A stretch of DNA of 64,000 nt from Clostridia bacterium. Lineage in GTDB: Bacteria; Bacillota; Clostridia; Peptostreptococcales; Anaerovoracaceae. Below are positions 8,057 through 16,468 of this stretch, piece by piece. Within the stretch, counting starts at the first letter, position 1. Each line of letters opens with the position of its first letter. The stretch is taken from contig JAUNMH010000009.1 of assembly GCA_030537495.1 (NCBI GenBank), forward strand, positions 1-64,000. The letters are read 5' to 3'. The position numbers were made by a program, and so were the translations under genes. The notes beneath the pieces were generated by a model. It was not told the origin of the DNA. It did no database searches and was given only the letters and a program-made list of their open reading frames with translations.

Positions 8057-9078
8057 AGTTACATATAGACGATTGTTATTTTGGGGAGTTGATTCCATTT
8101 ATTGAGGACAGTCTTATTACTGACATTACGTGGAATGGCAGAAGCTTGTGGGTGGACCATTTGGAAAAGGGAAGGTATATGGTGAAGACTAAACTTGACA
8201 GTCAGTTTGTGAATACCTTTGCCACAAGGATTGGTAATTTAGTTAATAAAAACTTTAATCCTAGTGCGCCTTTACTTGAGGCTGAGACGGAGGAACTTCG
8301 AATTTCTATTATTCATGAAAGTGTGACTAGTACGGGAACTTCCATTGCAATACGTAAGACCCCTGCGGTCAGACGACTTACGGAGAACGGTATGCTGGAA
8401 AGTGGATATGCAGATAAGATGCTTTTGGAACTCCTGGAGGTTTTGATAAGGGGGCATTGCTCGGTGATAGTGACTGGTGATGTGGGCAGTGGTAAGACTG
8501 AGCTTGTGAAGTATCTTACAAAATTTATTCCGGAAAATGAGAGAGCTATTTCCATAGAAGATAGCTTCGAGCTGAGGCTTGCGGGAATAAATCCGGGGTT
8601 GGATTGCGTGGAGATGAAGGCGTCGGATTCTTTTGATTATACCATGTGCATAAAGAGTTCCTTGAGGCAGCTTTGTAAATGGTTGCTCCTGTCAGAGTCG
8701 AGAAGTAGGGAGGTTGAGTCTCTTTTAGAGGCTGCTTCTACGGGATGTGTCTGCCTTACGACGATTCATTCCGATGATGTGAGGAAGCTTCCTGATAGAA
8801 TTCAGAACATGATTGGTGAGAGAGGCTATGAAAAGACCAACGATATTTATAATTTTTTCGATGTAGGTATAAGGGTCAGGGTTGATAAAAATTCTGACGG
8901 AATTCATAGGCAAATTGATCAGATTTGTACTTTTGACAGAGAGGGCAATTCTAACAGCATTAGGATGATTTATGAGGACGGGAGTTTTACCGGTGAAAAT
9001 TTGCCTGAAAATATCAGAAAGAAAACCGCTAGAGCGGGGATGAAGAATCCTTTGGATGTTTTGGAGGTGAAATCTTGA
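8053..9078 (+). CDS. tadA: TadA/CpaF-like secretion ATPase
   Basis: A 341-residue type II/IV secretion ATPase, the motor of Tad/Flp pilus assembly. Walker A GDVGSGKT (142-149), Asp box ERAISIEDSFEL (~163-174) and His box TTIHSDD (236-242) are present. The Walker B region is altered: where relatives read RPDRIIVGEVRG, this reads LCKWLLLSESRS, keeping the catalytic Glu but losing the Asp/Arg pattern. It is shorter than most TadA proteins (~400-450), with a reduced N-terminal domain. Overlaps both neighbours by ATGA, indicating coupled translation. Confidence 0.85.
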   Translation: MKLHIDDCYFGELIPFIEDSLITDITWNGRSLWVDHLEKGRYMVKTKLDSQFVNTFATRIGNLVNKNFNPSAPLLEAETEELRISIIHESVTSTGTSIAIRKTPAVRRLTENGMLESGYADKMLLELLEVLIRGHCSVIVTGDVGSGKTELVKYLTKFIPENERAISIEDSFELRLAGINPGLDCVEMKASDSFDYTMCIKSSLRQLCKWLLLSESRSREVESLLEAASTGCVCLTTIHSDDVRKLPDRIQNMIGERGYEKTNDIYNFFDVGIRVRVDKNSDGIHRQIDQICTFDREGNSNSIRMIYEDGSFTGENLPENIRKKTARAGMKNPLDVLEVKS

Positions 9079-10607
9079 GAAAGTTAAGAGGAATATTTAA
9101 ATATGTGTCCTATTCGCAGTTATCGAGAACTGTTGCAGGGTACGGATATGAGTATTCTATAAAAAATCATATGGTCGCTGTGGCTATATCGCTATCTGCT
9201 ATGAGCCTAGCTGGGCTACTGTTTTACCTTAACTGGCCTAAAATCCTTATTTTAGCTTTGGCTTCTATAGTTGTTACTGGGATTATAGTCGTTTCACAGT
9301 TTGCTTATATGGCTAATAATGCAAGGTTTGAGGCTTTGGCTAATTATATGGAAATGATGATTTTGTGCTTTAAACGTAAGCCTAAGATTTTGGCTGCTTT
9401 GGAGCAGACCTTGGAATACGTGAGGGGGCACCAAGAAATGGAAATGGCTGTAGAAAGAGCCATTTCGGTTATTAAAGATGATTACGCAACGGATGATGTG
9501 TATAGAAAGGCCTTTGATATTATTGAGACAGCTTTCCCTTGTAGCAGACTGCACACTTTGCACAGTTTTCTATTAAGCGTTGAACGGGAGTCCAGCATTG
9601 ATTATCAGGAAAGTTTGGACAATATATATTTTGATATAAGGTCATGGATCACGAGAACTTATCAGTACCAGGCGGAGCTTAAATCACTGAAGCGTAAGAT
9701 TTCCATAATAATATTTTTATCAGTGGGAATTGTTGCATTTTTCGCAAGGCTTTTGCATAAGGCAGAGGTTAGTATGTCAACAGAAACTACAAATGTAATT
9801 ACAGGAGGAGCATTGTTCCAGGTAAGCACCTTGGTATTTATGCTCATTTTTATTGCCTTGTATTCTGTTTTGCAGTCCAAAATTAATGGTCAATGGTTGA
9901 TTAACGATATGGCTTCACGAGATGATGAGAAGATTGAAAGGTATTTGACCTTCGTTGATGGTTTTGATCCTAAAAGAGAACGGAGAAAATCTTTGGTGGC
10001 GGCACTTGTTTGCAGCCCTTTATTGGTTGCCGGAGTGTTTATGAAAAACGTCATACCTCTGAGCATGGGGGCGTGTATGATTCTGTTCTGCTTGATGAGA
10101 CCGAACATGATGTATAAATCCAGAAAAAAACAAATTGAGAGATCTCTTATAAGGGAATTTCCAATGTGGCTTCGAGAGATTTCTGTAAAGCTGAATAACA
10201 CAGTTGTTGTAAGGGCTATAGAGGAATCTGTTGAGGATGCTGCTACTGTTTTGAAAGGCTTTCTGAAAGGTTTCGTTGAAAAAGCCAGGGCAAATCCTAC
10301 ATCGATTACACCGTATAATGAGTTTCTTGGTAAATACTGTGGTGCGGAGATGTCCACAGCTTTTAAGACCTTGTATGCAGTACAGTCCTTGTCGAAAGAC
10401 GAGTCACGAAAATATATTAATGACTTAGTTGAAAGAAATCAGACCTTAATTGAAAAGGGTGAGCGAATGAGAAATGAGGACAGTCTGGCAGGAGTTACTT
10501 TCATTTCCCTAATGCCTATGCTGTTAATGAGCTTCAAGCTGATTTTGGACATGGGGCTGTTAGTAGCTGCATTTATGTCATTTAGTGAGGGGGGTTGTTT
10601 AACATGA
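9075..10607 (+). CDS. TadB-TadC-like fused platform membrane protein
   Basis: 510 residues with two GspF/TadC-like halves, each a helical cytoplasmic domain (~85-200 and ~350-480) with flanking membrane helices at ~33-50, ~55-72, ~208-225, ~245-263, ~310-345 and ~480-505. In usual Tad systems TadB and TadC are separate ~300-residue proteins; here one chain appears to do both jobs as the inner-membrane platform that works with the ATPase. Start overlaps the ATPase stop, and the end overlaps the next tiny gene (ATGA). Confidence 0.8.
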   Translation: MRKLRGIFKYVSYSQLSRTVAGYGYEYSIKNHMVAVAISLSAMSLAGLLFYLNWPKILILALASIVVTGIIVVSQFAYMANNARFEALANYMEMMILCFKRKPKILAALEQTLEYVRGHQEMEMAVERAISVIKDDYATDDVYRKAFDIIETAFPCSRLHTLHSFLLSVERESSIDYQESLDNIYFDIRSWITRTYQYQAELKSLKRKISIIIFLSVGIVAFFARLLHKAEVSMSTETTNVITGGALFQVSTLVFMLIFIALYSVLQSKINGQWLINDMASRDDEKIERYLTFVDGFDPKRERRKSLVAALVCSPLLVAGVFMKNVIPLSMGACMILFCLMRPNMMYKSRKKQIERSLIREFPMWLREISVKLNNTVVVRAIEESVEDAATVLKGFLKGFVEKARANPTSITPYNEFLGKYCGAEMSTAFKTLYAVQSLSKDESRKYINDLVERNQTLIEKGERMRNEDSLAGVTFISLMPMLLMSFKLILDMGLLVAAFMSFSEGGCLT

Positions 10608-10714
10608 AAGAATACGTTGAAGATTATGGAGAGTTTGTTATATTGTTTCTGTTTTGCCTGCCTATAGCAGTGGCTCTGTTTAATCTGGCTAATACTGTTT
10701 TAGAGCTGATTTAG
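10604..10714 (+). CDS. Tiny Flp-pilin-like protein 1 (36 residues)
   Basis: A short gene encoding a protein that begins MKEYVEDYGEFVILFLF: a charged seven-residue head, Tyr-Gly, then a hydrophobic helix, ending NTVLELI. A strong G-rich ribosome site precedes the ATG, which overlaps the platform gene by ATGA. The (E/D)-Y-G-then-helix pattern mirrors the mature N-terminus of Flp pilins (IEYGLI). There is no leader peptide. Probably a minor pilin or platform partner; one of four similar starts in this locus. Confidence 0.65.
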   Translation: MKEYVEDYGEFVILFLFCLPIAVALFNLANTVLELI

Positions 10715-10726
10715 GAGGTGTTTTGT

Positions 10727-10867
10727 ATGAAGGGTATTTTTTCTGAATATGGGATATTTATAGCAGAGATTATTGTTGGATTTACGGCCATTGGACTTTT
10801 AGCACTAACCTTTGATGAACTTCAGCCTGTTATCTCTGCGGGAATGTCAAGGTTAATCGGAGGATGA
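10727..10867 (+). CDS. Tiny Flp-pilin-like protein 2 (46 residues)
   Basis: Begins MKGIFSEYGIFIAEIIVG, the same short head with EYG followed by a membrane helix, and ends with a ~20-residue amphipathic tail. AGGAGG at 10713-10718 precedes the ATG. Twelve bases separate it from the previous gene and four from the next. Same inferred role as its neighbours: a leaderless pilin-like subunit. Confidence 0.65.
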   Translation: MKGIFSEYGIFIAEIIVGFTAIGLLALTFDELQPVISAGMSRLIGG

Positions 10868-10871
10868 TGGC

Positions 10872-11306
10872 ATGAAAGGCATAATTGAAGAATTTGGCAT
10901 GACAGCAATTTATGTAGTAATAGGAGTGGCTTTAATAGCGGCAATTCTAAGTTTTTCTTTAACAGATAATAAGGCAGTAAAGGAACTTCCCAGCAGTAAC
11001 GTTATCGAAGCTGTTAATCCTAAATACACCAGTGAAAAACCGCCAACGCTAGAGGTCTCCGGAAACATATATGTTAAGCAAGGAAAGGCTTTTTATCCTT
11101 TATTGTTTGTTGAAAAAGCGGAGGACAGTATGGGAAGAAATATAAAAAATAGAGTTCGTATATTTGGAGAAAGGGGACAGTTTGTTCCTGCAGATATTGA
11201 CACAAGTGTTATTGGAAAACATAAGATAAGATACGCTGTACAAGATGAAAATGGCCTGTGGGCCTGGTCCGAAAGCGTAGTAGAGGTAAGGGGGGAAGAG
11301 GATTGA
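10872..11306 (+). CDS. Pilin-like protein with a C-terminal external domain
   Basis: 144 residues. The N-terminus MKGIIEEFGMTAIYVVIG repeats the short-head + E-F/Y-G + helix plan of the tiny pilins; residues ~45-144 form a soluble β-rich domain (PPTLEV, KHKIRYAVQDENG) resembling bacterial Ig/cadherin-like modules. It could be a tip or minor pilin carrying an adhesive or structural domain. Ribosome site CGGAGG upstream; overlaps the next gene. Confidence 0.65.
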   Translation: MKGIIEEFGMTAIYVVIGVALIAAILSFSLTDNKAVKELPSSNVIEAVNPKYTSEKPPTLEVSGNIYVKQGKAFYPLLFVEKAEDSMGRNIKNRVRIFGERGQFVPADIDTSVIGKHKIRYAVQDENGLWAWSESVVEVRGEED

Positions 11307-11632
11307 AATCAACAATTCCTACAGTAACCATTGTTCTTGGAGTTACTGTTATGACTTGCATAGCTGTTTGTATAATTTCGTTTCAGCTTCAGATTACTGG
11401 CGCAAGAGAGTTTCATGCAAATTGTATAAACAGTATAGAAGCCAGCTATGGAAGCAGGCAGGTAATTAACGATTGTATTAGCAAGGCCGACGACAAGGGA
11501 TACAAACTTAGTGTAACGGAGCACGGTATTTATGATGATCGCCCAAGTTATAAAGTTGTTCTTGAGTATAATGCTAAGGCTTTGTTATTAAACCTTAATC
11601 AGGACACTAAGATTGAGGGCTTTGCTCGATGA
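11303..11632 (+). CDS. TadE-like minor pseudopilin
   Basis: About 109 residues from TTG at 11303, which overlaps the previous stop (TTGA) and has GGGGAAGAGG upstream. An in-frame ATG at 11258 would overlap the previous gene by 49 bases and is rejected. One membrane helix (~6-27) is followed by a small soluble domain with two Cys residues about 19 apart that could form a disulfide. Same layout as the first gene of the operon (7667-8056). Confidence 0.65.
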   Translation: MKSTIPTVTIVLGVTVMTCIAVCIISFQLQITGAREFHANCINSIEASYGSRQVINDCISKADDKGYKLSVTEHGIYDDRPSYKVVLEYNAKALLLNLNQDTKIEGFAR

Positions 11633-11656
11633 GATCGGGTTATCCATGGTTTGGTT

Positions 11657-11684
11657 AAAAAAGAGTGGCAGCCTCTTTTTTATA
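11657..11684 (+). terminator. Intrinsic terminator inside the pilus locus
   Basis: AAAAAAGAG (11657-11665) pairs with CTCTTTTTT (11673-11681) around a 7-base loop. The A-run/U-run pairing makes it work on both strands. It separates the assembly genes from the 54-residue pilin gene. Confidence 0.65.
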
Positions 11685-11761
11685 TATATTAGTTATAGTT
11701 ATTAGTTAAAGTGTTGTTTAAATCATTTAATTTGTTTAATTAAGAAAGGAAAAATAGGGAT

Positions 11762-11926
11762 ATGAAAACATTTTTAGAGGAATACGGATTAATTATCGTT
11801 GCAGCAATTGTAGTACTTGCAGTTATTGTATTTGCATCAACATTTAGCAGTACAATCGTTACAGCTATCAGCAAACTGATTGAGACATTTACTCAGCAGA
11901 CTAATGGAATTCTTCCTAAGGCCTAA
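11762..11926 (+). CDS. Probable major Flp-like pilin (54 residues)
   Basis: Begins MKTFLEEYGLIIVAAIVV: EYGLI followed by a Val/Ile/Ala helix closely matches the mature part of Flp pilins (EYGLIA-type). The tail, SKLIETFTQQTNG and following residues, is amphipathic. In classical Flp pilins this sequence is exposed after removal of a Gly-ending leader by a prepilin peptidase; here only six residues precede EYG, so no leader exists. It is preceded by an AT-rich stretch and AAGAAAGGA, and set apart from the assembly genes by a terminator, as expected for an abundant subunit with its own transcript. Confidence 0.7.
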   Translation: MKTFLEEYGLIIVAAIVVLAVIVFASTFSSTIVTAISKLIETFTQQTNGILPKA

Positions 11927-11967
11927 GATTTAGTTATTAAATAAGTAATAATATGAGAGGAGAAAAA

Positions 11968-14205
11968 ATGCAAGGTGATAATAAGATTCTGGTTGCAATT
12001 CTATGTCTAATGCTAACCGTTCAGCTTATGGTACCTTCTTTTGTATCTGCTGCCGATACGAAAGATCATTCCCACTCCTCTCGTAGTTTAACTGAAACAA
12101 GTGATGCTTCGAGAGAGTTTGAGGAATCATATGTAGAGGAACACTCTGCTTACCCTTTTTGGAGAATTAGATTTTCTTGGAAACTTATTTCTGATGAAAG
12201 GCTTAATGAATACATAAAGAATAATAACATGACTGAGATTGCAAAGTTCTATTACTCTTTATCAGAAAGAGACAGAGCTAAGTTGTTAAAAAGAAATACT
12301 ATGCTTACAGAGATAACCGAGTATGAGGATGAAGAGGGAAAAAGAAATAAAACTCCATACTACAAGTTAATTCTGAAGCAAGTACCAGAGATTCAGCTAG
12401 CTGCATCTGGATATACAACAACGTCAGGATATTGCTATTATGCTTTTTACTATTCGTCAAGCGATTATGTTAGATATAAGGTGGACTTTTCTATTTCGTC
12501 TCCATCTAAAATATCTGCTTCAACGGGACCAGGGTTTACCATGAACTATACTGTTGCTCAATCATCAGGTTCCAATATGAAAAATATTGTTAACGCCAGG
12601 TTTTCAAAGAATATGAGCACTATGCAGCGAGCTTTGACGAAAAATGCTAAATATGGTTCTAGCACTAGTAAAACCAATAGCAGAGGAGAAAGAATTTACA
12701 AAACTAAGTATAACGAGGTTTTCGTTCTAGATGTTTCTTATGTTAAACCAGCATGCATGTATTATAATGCTGAGTTTGACAGTTGCGTCTCTAATCAGAG
12801 ATTTAATTTTAGAAATTATAGCTGGGATAATGAGAGTTCATCAACCTTAGAAAAAGGCGTATATCACTCTAACCACCGTGAAACTGTTACGTCTCAGGTC
12901 AATATGAGAAATACCGGAATAGATACGGCTGAAAATCGTGGTGGTACAGCACACGGAGTCGGAAGACTTGTATTTGACCATCCTACTTTGAATATCAGAT
13001 ACAATAAAAATTCTGCTTCTGCCACTGGTTCTAGTCCAGTGACAGGCTCCAGACCTTATGATAGGACTAAGAGAACACTTAAATCGGTTATGGCCAGTTG
13101 CGGTTTCTCTTGGCCGGGACATTATATTGATGTCAGTGCTGCCTGGAAAAATAGCGGAGCGTACTGGGGAACAGATCGGGATTACAGAGCTGATGAAATA
13201 GAGGATTTCTATGATGGGGAGTACTTTACTTCTAAATCGAAGCCCCTTTATGCTAACTGGAAGAAAAAAGATACCTCGGGTCCGACACCTGAACCAGAGC
13301 CTTCACCGAATCCAACGCCCGGGCCGACGCCATCACCTGATCCTGATCCAACACCGGATCCAACGCCAATTCAGCCGCCAGCGCCAGGACCTTATGACGG
13401 GTTCTGGATTTTCTTTAACGCCAATGGAGGAGATGGAGTGCCTGGATTTATCAGGACATATAGCACGGCTAATCTTTCACCTTATGTACCGAAACGAGAA
13501 GGGTATAGGTTTATGGGGTGGAGCGGAAAACCAGAATGGTCAACAAAAAGAGCTGCATATGTAGGTGGGATGGTTGCAAAGGATGGCTCGGTTACAACAA
13601 CTAGTGGAGATTGGACAAGACGTCATTATGAAATCTTTGCTGATATGACATTCTATAATGTTGGCTCCGATCCAACGTATGCTGGATTTCTGTATGCACA
13701 ATGGGAAAAGGACGATGAAAATGAGCCACCGAAAATTGTGGCTCCCGACAGAACTTTTTTCTTACATGAAACTGTAGATGAAAAAGAATTGTTGAAGAGG
13801 GTAAAAGTTACAGACAAAGAGGACGGTGACATTGATAGCTCGAAATACACTGAGCTGAAAATTACTACGATAAAAAAAGATGGAACCAAGTCAATCTTTG
13901 ATCTGAATAAAAACGGGCTCCTTGACACATCTGATGAGAAAGTAACCTATGAGGTTTTTGTGAAATATAAGGATTCCGGAAATGCTACAGCGGAGAAAAC
14001 ATTTAAGGTTTCTATTTCTAAGGCGCCGAATTCTGCAAAAGAAGCAAAGACGTACCCAAGATTTATCAACCTTAAAATGATTAATACTTTAGACGCTCAT
14101 TCAATATGGAGGGTTAATAGTAGGTATAATTCTACATTAACCGATTCCCTTGAGAGAGAACAAGTTCTATATAGCTATGACTTGTTTTCCGGAAAGAAGA
14201 GCTAA
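11968..14205 (+). CDS. Large secreted adhesin-like protein with Pro-rich linker and InlB B-type repeat
   Basis: About 745 residues. Signal peptide at ~1-29 (cut after VSA). Residues ~30-430 are a large domain I do not recognise. A Pro-rich linker at ~438-472 is built of PTP/PDP/PEP units. Residues ~475-590 are a Listeria-Bacteroides/InlB B repeat (FNANGG, GYRFMGWSG, YAQWEKD). Residues ~595-690 resemble a DUF5011-type Ig-like domain (VKVTDKEDGDID, YEVFVKYKD). There is no LPXTG sorting signal or C-terminal membrane anchor. ATG at 11968 is preferred over 11953 because AGAGGAG lies between them. It follows the major pilin gene, so a pilus-tip or surface adhesin is plausible. Confidence 0.75.
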   Translation: MQGDNKILVAILCLMLTVQLMVPSFVSAADTKDHSHSSRSLTETSDASREFEESYVEEHSAYPFWRIRFSWKLISDERLNEYIKNNNMTEIAKFYYSLSERDRAKLLKRNTMLTEITEYEDEEGKRNKTPYYKLILKQVPEIQLAASGYTTTSGYCYYAFYYSSSDYVRYKVDFSISSPSKISASTGPGFTMNYTVAQSSGSNMKNIVNARFSKNMSTMQRALTKNAKYGSSTSKTNSRGERIYKTKYNEVFVLDVSYVKPACMYYNAEFDSCVSNQRFNFRNYSWDNESSSTLEKGVYHSNHRETVTSQVNMRNTGIDTAENRGGTAHGVGRLVFDHPTLNIRYNKNSASATGSSPVTGSRPYDRTKRTLKSVMASCGFSWPGHYIDVSAAWKNSGAYWGTDRDYRADEIEDFYDGEYFTSKSKPLYANWKKKDTSGPTPEPEPSPNPTPGPTPSPDPDPTPDPTPIQPPAPGPYDGFWIFFNANGGDGVPGFIRTYSTANLSPYVPKREGYRFMGWSGKPEWSTKRAAYVGGMVAKDGSVTTTSGDWTRRHYEIFADMTFYNVGSDPTYAGFLYAQWEKDDENEPPKIVAPDRTFFLHETVDEKELLKRVKVTDKEDGDIDSSKYTELKITTIKKDGTKSIFDLNKNGLLDTSDEKVTYEVFVKYKDSGNATAEKTFKVSISKAPNSAKEAKTYPRFINLKMINTLDAHSIWRVNSRYNSTLTDSLEREQVLYSYDLFSGKKS

Positions 14206-14231
14206 GTAAATAAGGAACAGGAGAATCAAAG

Positions 14232-15119
14232 ATGACAAGAAAAATGATTTTTACATCTGCTCTGCTAACTGTTGCTGTGCTATTAAGTGCATTTACATGT
14301 AATCTTACATGGGCATATGGTGCTGAGAAAGAGGACGGACAGATAGTCACAGGCCAACGATATTACAATAAGGACCGCACTAACCTAAAAAAATGTGATG
14401 TTGTTGATTATATCGAGATTGATATGCTGCCTTTTGGAATGAGTGTTCAGACACCATCAAATGTAACGAGTCGTTATCCAGGGTACAGAAATCACAATGC
14501 CTTAATTCCAAACGGCAATATTGAATACAAGTTTCACAAAGATGATAAGATATTCTCTATAATTAGAGATAAGCATGATCCTAAGAACATGACAAAAGCA
14601 GCTATTCAGATAAAAAAGGCAGGTAAGATTAAAGTAACTATTACAAAGCCTGAAACTAAGAATGAGAAAGCTGTTACAAGAGACATCGTTATAACTGTAG
14701 TAGACAAGAGAGAAAAAACAAAGATTAGCGGATTAAAGCCTAAATATGTGAAAAAGGTGGGTAGCAAATCATTTAACCTTAATGCTGTACAGTATTCCTA
14801 TAGTTTGTACTATGGAAAATTCATGACATACAAGGACTGGGTTAAGGCCATAAAAGAGGAATACGGTGCTTATAACAGTCAATATAGAGGGTATAATGAG
14901 CTGTTCCCATACCCATATTTTAAATCCGATAATCCAGCTGTCGCTACAGTGGATTCTAAAGGAAATGTAAAACTTAAGAAGCCTGGAAAGGCTACAATAA
15001 CTGCACAGGTTCATTTGCGCAAGCAATTTGGATGGGCAGAGGCTGACGGCGATCCAGGCAGAGTGTTCAATAAGCCGGTAGTTAAGAAAACTGTGGTTAT
15101 TGTGAAACCCAATAAGTAA
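14232..15119 (+). CDS. Secreted protein with Big_2-type Ig-like domain
   Basis: 295 residues. Signal peptide ~1-32. A Big_2-like module sits at ~235-275 (DNPAVATVDSKGNVKLKKPG), and an earlier β-rich region at ~100-160 may be another. No sorting motif. It starts 26 bases after the adhesin-like gene and its end is followed at 25 bases by a long hairpin, so it is probably the last gene of the pilus locus. Likely a cell-surface or pilus-associated protein; the partner is unknown. Confidence 0.7.
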   Translation: MTRKMIFTSALLTVAVLLSAFTCNLTWAYGAEKEDGQIVTGQRYYNKDRTNLKKCDVVDYIEIDMLPFGMSVQTPSNVTSRYPGYRNHNALIPNGNIEYKFHKDDKIFSIIRDKHDPKNMTKAAIQIKKAGKIKVTITKPETKNEKAVTRDIVITVVDKREKTKISGLKPKYVKKVGSKSFNLNAVQYSYSLYYGKFMTYKDWVKAIKEEYGAYNSQYRGYNELFPYPYFKSDNPAVATVDSKGNVKLKKPGKATITAQVHLRKQFGWAEADGDPGRVFNKPVVKKTVVIVKPNK

Positions 15120-15143
15120 ATAAAACTAGATAAGTAAAACAAA

Positions 15144-15193
15144 GAAAAAGGCTGTCGCCCTAACAATTAGATGTTAGGGCGACAGCCTTTTTC
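15144..15193. terminator. Bidirectional terminator with a perfect 22-bp stem
   Basis: Arms at 15144-15165 and 15172-15193 are exactly complementary (core AAAAAGGCTGTCGCCC), with a 6-base loop. A/T ends give U-runs in both directions. It serves the convergent genes ending at 15119 (+) and 15226 (-). Confidence 0.85.
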
Positions 15194-15225
15194 CTTTTTG
15201 CTTTGCAACTCGAGTGTGCTGAGAA

Positions 15226-16329
15226 TCAATGGATTTTACAGTTGCTGTATTGACTATATAAGGTTTCTCCGCAGGACTTCTTATATCCTCTTATGCGGAC
15301 AAAGTTGCAACTTCTAAAAGCATCTGCCGTCAACTTACAAATCTTTGAATCCGCAGATGATTTTCCTATTTTGAATTTAGCCGAAATCTTATTAAAGTTA
15401 CGATTAGGACTGAATTCCATTTCATATCCTGAGCAAAATCCACTGCTGTCCCAGCTTACTGTAACGGAATTTCCTTTAGTCTTGCTGGCAAAGAGGCCTG
15501 TAATCGGTGCCGGAGTAACATATACCTTTACGCGCTCCTGGGAGCTTTGATATATATCGGTAGCCGGAGTCTTTAAGGTGACTTTTGCAATGCCTGTACC
15601 CTTGATGGATGCTAGTGAAGAGGTTTTGTTCACTGTAAGTATCTTAGAACTTGACGAACTGCACTTAAGTGTAAGATCTGAAGGCAATAAACTTACAACG
15701 AAAAAGTCCTTATCACCGAAAGTCTTCTTAATAACGGGGGCTTCGACTAAAACCGGCACTGGTTTTTCCTTAAAGCGAGCGGTAAGATTAACATTTTTGT
15801 TAGGCAAAGTATATATAGTTTCCTGTCCCTTAACTGAGTACCTGGAAGTGTTGTAAAGGCCTTTAACATATTTTTTTACCATCTCACCATATAGCGGCTT
15901 CGTTATTGCTGTAGCAGGCCCCTCCCCGTAAGAAGGAAAGTGCGTGTACACGTAAGTACCACCAACTTTGACCCTAAGAATGTCCATTTTCACAGCTTTC
16001 AACTTGACTTTCTGCCCTCCGCTACTAAAAAAACCCTCAAAGGTGCTGTTTTTATCAGGACATACAATAACCCCACGCTCAACGACTGTGGAAAGCGAAT
16101 AGCTTCTTCCGGATGTAATTTTGCACGCCTCACTGAATTCCTTGTGGCTGTCGATGTGGCAAGATTCCAGCTTCGGCCCCAAATTGAAGTACAGGTTGCC
16201 GTTACCGTTAACGTTGAACTTTATCTCGCGGCTTAGGGCACCAGCCCACACAGTATCAAAACCAGCAAAGACTGTAATCAAAGCTACAATCAAAATTGAA
16301 CAAAGCATTCTTTTTCCTTTAAATTTCAT
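15226..16329 (-). CDS. Secreted protein with C-terminal fibronectin III-like domain
   Basis: 367 residues. Signal peptide at ~1-30 ending in VWAGA. Residues ~200-270 are β-rich and resemble bacterial Ig repeats; ~280-367 form a fibronectin III-like domain (SVTVSWDSSGFCSGYEMEFS, with Cys residues probably paired). Residues ~95-200 resemble a repeat seen in surface proteins (FEGFFSSGG, VNLTARFKEK). No anchor is visible. Convergent with the pilus locus and sharing its terminator; the content suggests it belongs to the same surface programme, but it has its own promoter. Confidence 0.7.
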   Translation of the reverse strand: MKFKGKRMLCSILIVALITVFAGFDTVWAGALSREIKFNVNGNGNLYFNLGPKLESCHIDSHKEFSEACKITSGRSYSLSTVVERGVIVCPDKNSTFEGFFSSGGQKVKLKAVKMDILRVKVGGTYVYTHFPSYGEGPATAITKPLYGEMVKKYVKGLYNTSRYSVKGQETIYTLPNKNVNLTARFKEKPVPVLVEAPVIKKTFGDKDFFVVSLLPSDLTLKCSSSSSKILTVNKTSSLASIKGTGIAKVTLKTPATDIYQSSQERVKVYVTPAPITGLFASKTKGNSVTVSWDSSGFCSGYEMEFSPNRNFNKISAKFKIGKSSADSKICKLTADAFRSCNFVRIRGYKKSCGETLYSQYSNCKIH

Positions 16330-16468
16330 GTTTTCCCCTTTCTTTTCAGTGCCGTAAATCCTATGTCAGACACATAGATTGAAAGAAATGGGCATATGGA
16401 AGTAAATGTAAATATAATTATAAAAGCCTTATTTGGGGAAAACAAGGTTTTTTCTGCAAATTATTTGA

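Noticed and set aside
12847..13564. Frames within the adhesin-like gene on both strands
   Set aside because: They are shadows; the Pro-rich coding repeats create open frames in other phases.
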